Source of the DNA: Dastarcus helophoroides
Taxonomy: Eukaryota; Arthropoda; Insecta; Coleoptera; Bothrideridae
Assembly: GCA_028583605.1 (NCBI GenBank)
Contig: CM053337.1
Span: forward strand, 28,530,397-28,594,396
DNA: 64,000 bases
Direction of reading: 5' to 3'
Below, piece after piece: positions 55,190-64,000 of the stretch. Numbering within the stretch: the first letter of the stretch is position 1; the number at the start of each line of letters is the position of its first letter. The translations under genes and the position numbers were made by a program. Below the pieces are notes generated by a model that saw only the letters and a list, made by a program, of their open reading frames with translations, searched no databases and was not told the DNA's origin.

Positions 55190-58100
55190 ATTAGAACTAA
55201 AATCTTCAATGATACAATTGTTAAAGACGGAAGAAACTTTAAAGGAGTGGTGATCAAATGTTTAGATAAAATTAAAGTGAATTTAATTAAAGAAGAATTA
55301 AGGAATAAGTGCAATGATTTGCAAGTCGTTGAACCAAAAAGTTACTTCCAAGGATAAAAATGTATTATGTGCCTTTGAAACAAGATGTTCGTGACACTCA
55401 GATTAAAAGAAAGATGAAAAATGTGATATGATTGATGATATCGATGGATTCCTATTAGACGTTATAATTAAAAGGAACAAATTGTTTATAGGCCTCAATA
55501 GTTGCCGTGTGGAAGAAGTTTTTAATGTCATCCGGTGTTTCAAGTCTGTAAGGATCGGACACAAAGCAAATGAATGTAAAAATGTTGCATCACGTGGATA
55601 CTGCGAAGAATCTCATGATACGAAAACCTGCACTATTGATAAGGCAAACACTTCCTTAGTTAAATGTGTTAATTGCATAGATAATAATAAAAGATACAAA
55701 CCAACACATGAAGTTAATCGTTCTGCATTTAGTAAAAAATATTTATCTTATATCTCTATTATAGATGCAATTAAGAAAAAGGTTGCTTACAAGGAATCAA
55801 TAAATTTATAGCAATTAAATTCAAATCTTTTACCAAGAGGATCAACTAAATCTTGTGTATACAGTGTGTCAAACTTAAATTTATTTTACATAAATACTCA
55901 GTGCATTCGCCAAAAAATCAACGAAATTGAAACATTTCTGGAGAACCCTATCCTTTTAAGTTATTCCATATTAGTTTTTACAAAACACTGGTTAACATCC
56001 GATTACTGATTTTTCTGTAGCTTCTTTCTATGCTCGTAAAACTTTTAGACATGGGGCTGTACTGTTGATGTGCATAGATGGCTTTGATTTTAAAAATCTT
56101 GCCGATATCGATGCACTATCAATAGAAAAACATTGTGAATTATGTTCAATTTATTCTACTAAATACGATTTAATTATTAGGTACATATAGATCCCCCGTT
56201 GGTGATTTCAATATCTTTTTAAATAACCTAGAACTTTTACTTCATAACCTAAATCTTAATGACAGAATTTTATTACTTGATGACTTCAACGTAAAGTTTA
56301 ACTCTACAGACATTAAAGTAACAAATTTAGTTGATTTCATTACCACATTCGGTTTTGCACAAACAATTGTTGCTCCTACTAGGCTAAATAATTGCATTGA
56401 TAACGCCTTCACACAGCTTCTCAGCTAAGATTAGGAATGACCATCTATCAGATCATTTAGGTGTAGAAATGTCTCACTTTCAAGGCCATGAGAAAAATCG
56501 CACTACAACCAAAATTTGTCGACCTTTAACTGAACGGGGGGTTTTTTATCGGCACATTTTATGCTATCAGATTTGGATTGGAGTTTTATAAAAACTGAAC
56601 GCAGTATTAACGATTTGTTTGGCACTTTTCAGGACGTTTTGGTTGACGTTTTCTTTATTGCATTTCTTGAAAATGTTATTCATGGGAAGTCCAAAAGAGA
56701 CAAAGGGTTCACAGGATTTCAAAAATATGAGAGACTACTTGAATTTAACAGGAGATCTATTAAAACAAATTTTTTCGAATGAAGTGAGACTTGAGAAAAA
56801 TAACTGTAAAAAAATATATGGGAATTCCATTAGGGAAGCTAGCAAACGTGCGAATGATGCATTTATTTTTTCTGCTTCCAACAAATCTAAAAGTATGTGG
56901 GAACTCGTAAACTCTAAGCGTCGCGTGAAGCACTCTAACAATTGTTCATCTATATCCTCTGACACATTTAATAACTATTTTACGTCTATCGCTAAAAATA
57001 AGATTGCCAACATTAAATCAGTAATCGATCCTATGAATTTAGTCGATAAAAGAATAACACCAAAAATTAGTTTTAGTTTCAGATCAGTCACTCTTCTAAA
57101 AATTAGAGACATTATTATGAGTCTCAAAAATAGTCGCACTCAAGACATTTACGGTTTAAATGTGCAATTTCTAAACAGAGATATAAATCATTTGATAAGC
57201 CATTTAACTAATTTAATAAACAAGTGTTTCCAATTTGGACAATTTTCTGATTGTCTTAAACTAGCCTCAGTTATACCTATATTTAAGAAAGGAAATAAAG
57301 AAGAAATCTCAATTTATCGACCCATACTATTTTACCAGTTCTGTCAAAGATTGTCGGGAAGGGTATAAGCTTAAGAATTTCTTAATTTTTTAAAAATAAT
57401 ATTTTTTTTTCTAAATCTCAGTTCTGTTTTAAAAAAGGTTTGAGTACCTCTGATACCATTTTGCATTTTATTAACATGTGTATTACTTGTTTCGAAAAGG
57501 GTCAGTTTAATATATCTCTATTCCTCGATCTAAGTAAAGCATTTGATTATGTAGATAGAGATTTACTAATCAGGAAACTAAAGATATATAACTTTAAACA
57601 CAATAGTATTAATTTGCTTTATTTCTACCTCTCAAACAGATATTAAGTGGTTTTAAAATTAATGGAAGTGAATCGTCTAGACAACCGGTGTCAATTGGCG
57701 TTCCCCAAGGCTCCATACTAGGACCTCTGCTGTTTCTAATTTTCATAAATGATCTACCTGTATTTATAAAACCTTTCCAAATTATTTTGTATGCAGATGA
57801 TAGTACGATCCTTACCACAAAAGACGATATCGTAGAAGTTGAACAAGATTCTCACACCACACAGGAAAAAGCACTCGAATGGTTCTCTGCTAACCGACTC
57901 TGTATGACTTTGGATAAATCGCAGAAATTGTTATTGACGCTTAAAAATCAGCAATTGGATACAAAATTCTCCGAGAACCGCTAACTTTCTTGGAGTACTA
58001 CTAGATTCTACATTAACATGGATCAATCTTATAGATTACGTTACAGCAAAGCTTTGCAAGAATATTTTCGTCCTAAGGAATCTCTCTTCAATTATTTCAG

Positions 58101-58757
58101 AGCACAAACTACGTGTTGTATATTTCGGACTATGTCCTATGCGATTCTTGATTGGGGCAATTCTTCGGGTAATTTAAAATTTTTCAATTGCAAAGACGGG
58201 CAGTCTGAATTGTTAGTGGATTGGGTTATCGCCAAGAATGCAAATGTGTCTTTATAAAGTTTGGCATATTGACTTTTCATGTCTGTATATCCTCATTGTC
58301 TTATTTATGCCTTTAAGAACCATCAGGGGGTTGTTTTACAGCATAATGTTCATAACTATGATACACGAAATAATCATCGCTTTAAGCTTGATTTCTACCG
58401 TCTTCAAAAAAGTCCTAATTCATTTCATTACTTATCTTTTGCCTTTCTTAATAAAGTGCCGACTGTATAGTAAAAAAAAATTAAAAACAAAATAAAGAAA
58501 TTCTTAATTCAACAAGCGTTTTCTAATATAAATGAATTTCTGCTTTTTAATAATACTAATGATTATTTCTAAGTTTTAATTTTGTGCGCTGTTTTTATAG
58601 TCATTCCGTGTATTTTAATTGTTTCATTATTGTTTGTTAGTTTTAGCGTTTTAAATTATAGATAGTGCTATCATATTATTTCTCTAACATGTGTAAACCC
58701 ACTTTTGTGTACTACGAATAAATAAATAAATAAATAAATAAATCAATAAATAAATTT
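55190..58757 (+). pseudogene. LINE B: gag-like ORF1, endonuclease and RT, with (TAAA)n tail
   Basis: A nearly full-length but broken non-LTR element. ORF1 (about 55230-55811) ends in CCHC-type knuckles, IGHKANEC, GYCEESHDTKTC and KCVNC, which bind RNA. ORF2 begins with decayed endonuclease (INTQCIRQKINEIETFL at about 55890). RT is readable in pieces: [54 protein letters not shown] and the catalytic YADD at 57790-57801. At least five frameshifts or stops. The 3' end runs to a TAAA microsatellite at 58718-58757. Clade not resolved; CR1/Jockey-like APE LINE. Confidence 0.85.
58718..58757. repeat. (TAAA)n tail
   Basis: About nine TAAA/TCAATAAA units closing LINE B, consistent with a target-primed 3' tail. 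Confidence 0.85.
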
Positions 58758-60271
58758 AGTGAAATTTAAGGTTTCATTTTGAAAGTTTCAGTTTTCTCCT
58801 ACTCTCGACTTTTAATGTGAAATTTTGAAGTTACGTTGGTAGCTAATACTCAAGCGATATTTTCCAAAAATTATTACAAACGTTTTAAATTTTGCTAATC
58901 TATGGGGTAGATGTAATTTTTTTAAACAATATGTTGTTTACCGATTAATAATGTTTATTTTTTCTTCACAGGTTCCACAACCGTTAAATAATTCGGAAAC
59001 ATTGACCCTTTTTATATTTTTTTCCGATTGCATCTGCTGAGTGAATGGTAACGTGAAAAACGTCTGCTAATCAATGAAATATAAAATTTCTTGTTATTAC
59101 TAGCGTTATGTTAGGAATGTTTTATGGGTTGATTTGACTTTGTTTCAAAAGTTCCAATAACATGTTGTTAGCATTTAAGCTAATATTTTATTTGGACGGT
59201 ATTTTATTTATAAATAGTTGATACATTTACCCTAAACACCCTAGTGGTTTGGTGATGTACATACATAACTGTCAGAGACAATTTATATATTTCTTGTGGT
59301 AGAAATATACCTAAATCGGGGCCGAGAAATTTCTTGCCTATAGCAACACTTAAGCAAAATACGCTGATAAATATCAGAGGTTTGCACGAGAAATGCCTTT
59401 TTTATATTTGGGGTTGCACTAATGGAGCAATTAGAAGGTCTAATGTCCATTTCAACCTAGATCTGAAACAAAAAATAACAAATGTAACTTTGTCATGACT
59501 GAAAGCGATCAGTAAATTATTCCGGTCCTATTAATTAAAGTGTAATCAAGGCATATTTTTTAAAAGCATGACTTCTCAAACAAAGAATTTTCCTTTGAGT
59601 ATATATTACACATATTTACTTCAAAATATGTCTTTGAAATCGTCTATTCATCTATTCTAAGTAGAATATTGAGCTGTTGCATCGCAACATTAGGTATGCA
59701 ACAGATAGGAATTTTCCCTAATTCATTAATCATGCGCCGGATAATTTGCCTTTGGGTTTTGCTCTTAAGAGCTGAATAATGGAACTTCGGCAATTGTATT
59801 CTCAGTCTGTTAAATATATACGTGTTTCTCGTCACTACTCCGGATGTAAATGCGAAATGGCCAGAAATGCTCTTCAAGTAATGGCTACAAAATCCTAGAA
59901 TTTACCCCATCGTTTGTTTTTGCCTGTCTGGCTAGCTTTACTTGGATATATTCAGAATGACAAAGTAGATAACATTGACTGGGAAAACGGCACTTTAAAA
60001 GGTTTAAGCTAAACGCAGTCTGTCAGAATGAAACTAGATTTAACACCAGTAAACCGTTGCCCGATGAAATGAAAATCTATGCAGCGTTGACATCTTGGAA
60101 AAATCACTTTGGAAAAACATGAAAAATATAAAATTATCATCATGGTTCGATGGTTATTATAAAATTACGTTAATGTTCACATACAGTGTGGAACAGCCAA
60201 ATAAAATAAATTCAGTATCTTAGTTATTCTACATATTTATGAAGAATCGTGAGATCAATTTTAGCTTATAA
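58758..60271. other. No supportable gene
   Basis: AT-rich. A 77-codon minus ORF at 59644-59877 (includes NRLRIQLPKFHYSALK) is less AT-biased than its surroundings but I do not recognise it. It may be a scrap of a retroelement or chance. Confidence 0.4.
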
Positions 60272-62012
60272 GGTGCCATCCTGTATCGCAAAAATTTTAT
60301 CCCTAGATGCAACCTCCTTTGAGTTACCGTTTCAATCCCTAAATTTTTTAATTGGAAATGGGGTTTAGTATGCTTCATTTGAACCGTTTTTTCAATCTCT
60401 ATTCAAATTTCAAGGCTGCTACATTAATTTAAAAAATAAATAATAAAAAAATAATTTATCAATTAAATGAAATTTTCTACAATAATAACTAATAGCGGTT
60501 CGTCCAGTTCGTCCTCAATAATCATAAAGGAACCAAAAACAATTTCGATATCATTTATTTGATTTTGTAAAAAAGTAAACGTAAAAACTTATCAACCTTA
60601 TCATAGTCAATTATACTTTTTGTCGAAAAGATCCCAGTAATTTTCTAAACTGTGAGAGAATTAAACAGTCGCAGTATCGTGCTTCAGTTATCTTTTTGCA
60701 CATTCTAAAAATTTAATGAGTCACTTAACAGAAATGCATAAAATAATAATTTTGTAAATGATCGGTTATGGGGATAGAGCAGGATCACAGGCTGAAGTAG
60801 TTCGTCTATTTCAACAAGAATCTCCTGATTTACCGCCTATAAGCCAAGGTATAATTAGTAAAATTGAGAAGCACTTTCATGAACATGGACATGTATGAAA
60901 GCTAAAAAAACAACCCTCCAATGCATTAACTAATGATACCAAATTGGAGATAATGAATGACTTTTAAGAAAATCCACCTTCTTCAAGTCGACAAGTAGCT
61001 GCAGCACTAAACGTTAGTTATTCCTTCATTATTCGTGTACTGAAAGAAAATAAAATGCATCCTTATAAACTGACACCAGGTGAAAAGCTCAGTGATGACG
61101 ATTTTGATAAAAGAACTTATTTTTGTGATCAACTGATGCAAAGATTAGATAATAATGTCATCCAAAGAGAAGACATATTGCTTTCTGATGAGTCCACTTT
61201 TACTCTTCACGGTCATGTAAATCGTCAAAACTGTCGCTATTGGGCTAGTGAAAATTCCCACTGGATGAGAGAATTGCATACACAGAACTTAAAAAAAGTT
61301 AATGTTTGGGCAGGGATTATTGGAGATCGTGTCACTGGTACATTTTTCGTTGATGGAAATTTAAATGGAGATAATTATTTAGCATTACTCCAAAACAACA
61401 TTGTAGCAGCTTTGGTAAATTCTTCATGGTAAACTTAGACCCAGCTCAAAAAAATCCACACGTTTTAGATAATGTAAAATGGAGCACCATTACACTACCA
61501 AGTCAATGTCCGGCAATAGCTCAATTTTACATTTCCAAATCGGTGGATAGAGAGACGAGATACGGTAGAATCGCCACCACGATCGCCAGACCCGATACCT
61601 CTGGAATTTTTTATGGGGTTATGTGAAAAGTACAGTGTTTAAAACCAAACCCCGCGACTTACGGGCAAGAATAACGCTTGCGATTGCGTCGGCGGCACCA
61701 AAGATGTTGAATAATGTCAGGAGACATTTTTATTCACGATGTTGGAGGTGCCGATTTTAAACATCTTCTACATTAAGTATGGTAGTATGGTAGTACTAGA
61801 TTTATATTTTATTGTTGAAAATTGAAATTAATTTTATTACTGTTAATTTTTAAAACAAATGTAGTAACCATGACATTTTTAAATAGACAGTAAAAAGACC
61901 TTTCAAATGAGGTATAACAGGCCGCTACTTTTGATTTAAAAATGTATGGGTTGCAACTGTCATTCAAAGGGGGTTGCATCTAGAAATGAAATTTTTACGG
62001 TGGGGGATACCG
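60272..62012 (+). mobile_element. Degenerate mariner-like transposon with inverted repeats
   Basis: Left (about 60272-60400) and right (about 61890-62012) ends pair imperfectly: CTAGATGCAACCTCCTTTGA on the left against CTAGATGCAACCCCCTTTGA on the complement of the right, and shared CTCATTTGAA/CTTCATTTGAA words. A CCTGTATCGCAAAAATTTTA block marks the left end. It encloses a broken transposase gene and sits against the 5' edge of LINE C. Confidence 0.7.
60758..61745 (+). pseudogene. Mariner-like (DDxD) transposase, broken
   Basis: Reads MIGYGDRAGSQAEVVRLFQQ at the N-terminus (helix-turn-helix), a stop near 60897, another near 60966, then an open stretch 61055-61432 with SRQVAAALNVSYSFIIRVLK just before it and the first catalytic Asp in LLSDESTFTLHG. 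KKVNVWAGIIGD follows. After frameshifts the second catalytic motif reads NGAPLHY (Asp lost) and the third SPDPIPLEFF (Asp to Glu, or a reading artefact). It is dead. Family is related to but distinct from the intact DD41D gene at 53243. Confidence 0.8.
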
Positions 62013-63695
62013 AAAGCCATAGGAGTTGAGAAGTTACAAATTGACATGCTTGTATTATGCTGTCCTTACATATTACCATTTATTACACACATTATTAATT
62101 CTTGTATAGAATTATCGATATTTCCAAAAGATTGGAAAGTGAAAAAAGTATATCCCTTGCCTAAAAAGCATATTATAAATAGTATTAATGAATTACGTCC
62201 AATTTCACTTCAACCTGTATTGTCAAAAGTTTTAGAAAAAGTAGTAAGGGATCAAATTGAAGCTCATATTAACCAATACAATATTTTGCCGAGCAGTCAG
62301 TCAGGTTTTAGGCAGGGTTATAGTTGCAGAACTACCCTACTAGAGCTTACAGTTGATGTCTTTAGGGATATAGATCAAGCAGCTACTGTTGTATTAATAT
62401 TACTTGATAATACAAAATCATTTGATACTATTAATCATAAGTTGCTCTAAAGTATACTTAACTACGTGGGTTTTTCTAATGAAGCTATTAACTTAATCAA
62501 AAGCTATCTTTCGGATCGATCTCAATTTGTAGAAATAAACGCAGAAAAATCTAATACAAATAATATTTTATGCGGCGTGCCTCAAGGTTCAATATTAGAG
62601 CCCATTTTGTTCTGCATCTATTCAAATAATATTTGTTCAACTCTGAATAATTGTAAAGTCTATATGTATGCTGAAAGAAGATTAACGTTTTCTGACCCTG
62701 ACATTAAACTCATGAATCAATTTGTTAATTTAGAATTGTCAAAAGTGGTTGCCTTTTCCAAAAGGCATCAGTTAACTATTAATCCAATAAAAACGCAAGT
62801 ATTGATATTTGGAAAAGATAAAACAAAACTTTCAGAACAATTATCAATTAGGGTTGATGGGGTTAATGTTCCCTGTGTAGATGTGGCTAGAAATTTAGGT
62901 CTTGAGCTTGATTCTAGTTTAAAATTTAGACAAAATGTTAAAAAATGTATAAAAAGAGCCTATGCAAATCTAAAAATGATTTTCCCACATCGCCATATTT
63001 TAGATCAAAAAATTAAGATTTAATTGTGCGACACTATGGTTCTTAGTCATTTTAATTATTGTGATACTATATATGGTCCTTGCATTGATTATGTAGATAT
63101 TAAATCGGATTCAGAGCACTCAAAATTCCTGCTTACGTTATATTTATGGTATAAGAAAGTATGAAAGCATAAGTTATAAATTGAAAGATGCCAATTGGTT
63201 AAATATGAAAGCCAGACGAAAGTTGCATTTGGTAACATTGTATCACAAAATTATTATGTATAAGTCTCTTCCTTATCTCTACAATAAAATAACCTTTCGG
63301 TGTGATGTTCACAATGTGCATACTCGCTTCACCTCCTCACCACCGAACCAGTAAATTCCACGAATCATTTTCTTACATGATTTTTAAGCTATACAACGAT
63401 GTTCCTCCTGGCTTAAAAGATCTTGCACTGAATGGGTTTCGGGCAAGGTATGGACCAGTTTTGCATGAGTATTAGAGTCCAATATTTTCTGCTATATATA
63501 TGGTTAGTAAGTGTTCTGATAGCTTTTTTTAGTTTACATTTTTAGAGCCGTGAATATTGTATTCTGCTACTGTATTATAATCATGAGGGGCGGCACTTGG
63601 ATCAGCGTATGCTGTTTGCCGCCCAATTTGCAGATATGAATACATAATGTATAATACTGTAACATACGGGTTCTGCAAATAAACTTATTATTATT
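62013..63695 (+). pseudogene. LINE C reverse transcriptase, 5'-truncated
   Basis: RT from its fingers onward: GIPKAIGVEKLQID, ELRPISLQPVLSKVLEKVV, SGFRQGYSCRTTLLELTVDV, LLDNTKSFDTINHKLL (A motif, one stop after), [19 protein letters not shown] (B motif), then YMYAERR where the catalytic Y-A-D-D is destroyed. The thumb continues to 63023 and the C-terminal part is broken up. The 3' UTR has a GC-rich hairpin (63588-63624) and ends in a TTATTATTATT tail. CR1/Jockey-like. Endonuclease is missing. Confidence 0.8.
63588..63624 (+). other. 8-bp GC-rich hairpin in LINE C 3' UTR
   Basis: GGGCGGCA (63588-63595) pairs with TGCCGCCC (63617-63624) across a 21-base loop, about 70 bases before the tail. 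Could be an RT recognition stem; this is inferred from position only. Confidence 0.55.
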
Positions 63696-63696
63696 T

Positions 63697-63996
63697 TGCA
63701 AGACCTGTCCGTGAGTATCTGGATAATATATTTCCAGGCAGATGGATTGGTAGAAGATTACCTTCTAAACCTAACACCTATAGACTATTTCTTATGGGGG
63801 TATTTGGCAAGGAGCAAAATTTTGAAGGCCAAACCTGCAAATATTGAGGAGTTGAAAGGACGAATAAGACAGGAGTGTAGACTAATTTCTCCCGAAGTAA
63901 TTAAAAATGTTGAAAACGAATTTTAGTTCCGTTTAGGGTATTGTCAGTTAGTAAATGGACAACATTTTAAACATTTATTGAAGAAAGATCATTGAG
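63697..63996 (+). pseudogene. C-terminal fragment of a mariner-like transposase
   Basis: Reads RPVREYLDNIFPGRWIGRR, then after a frameshift NLTPIDYFLWGYLARSKI (third catalytic Asp), PANIEELKGRIRQECRLISP, a stop after VENEF, and NGQHFKHLLKK at the end. A third mariner-like lineage fragment in this window. No matching N-terminal part is seen upstream of LINE C. Confidence 0.75.
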
Positions 63997-64000
63997 TTGA

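Overview
The window is AT-rich eukaryotic nuclear DNA, most likely from an arthropod and probably an insect. That placement is an inference from the mobile elements: a DD41D mariner-type transposon, Ty3/Gypsy elements primed by a leucine tRNA, Penelope-like elements with GIY-YIG nucleases and hammerhead ribozymes, several non-LTR retrotransposons and a Crypton-like recombinase remnant. I found no convincing host gene, tRNA or rRNA. Nearly every long reading frame belongs to a mobile element.

Layout. 1-12.3 kb: low-complexity AT-rich DNA with a decayed tyrosine recombinase (about 1.86-2.34 kb), scraps of old transposon ends and several hairpins. 12.4-13.6 kb: 5'-truncated Penelope-like element (PLE). 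16.0-19.4 kb: broken LINE interrupted by a foldback element. 20.2-20.4 kb: a second PLE end. 20.56-25.31 kb: complete Ty3/Gypsy element 1 (minus strand) with identical 166-bp LTRs, 4-bp target duplication and an intact 1,320-residue Gag-Pol. 29.7-32.6 kb: transposase tail, a third PLE end carrying an intact-looking hammerhead, and a LINE remnant.

33.1-49.4 kb is a three-level nest. A non-coding LTR element of about 4.35 kb (314-bp LTRs, TSD CTAT) was hit by an 11.9-kb compound of two head-to-tail copies of an autonomous Ty3/Gypsy element (four 334-358 bp LTRs, only one outer TSD, AGTA). Copy A has an intact 1,382-residue Gag-Pol; copy B has three nonsense changes and a frameshift. Both families carry large tandem arrays just upstream of their 3' LTR.

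50.99-55.05 kb is an element with subterminal GAATGC repeats, itself split by an intact DD41D mariner-type element with 425-bp inverted repeats. 55.2-64.0 kb holds two decayed LINEs and two decayed mariner-like transposase genes.

Main observation. All three LTR families (element 1, the non-coding outer element, the nested autonomous family) lack a recognisable polypurine tract. At that position each has, on the sense strand, a hairpin with a purine tetraloop followed by a short sequence resembling the 5' end of leucine tRNA (containing TGGCCG or GTGGCCGA) that lies within 4 nt of the 3' LTR. Their primer-binding sites resemble the complement of leucine tRNA 3' sequence but do not reach the CCA end. 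This suggests a tRNA-Leu-based priming or circularisation module at both ends of the genome. It rests on short motifs and needs a database test.
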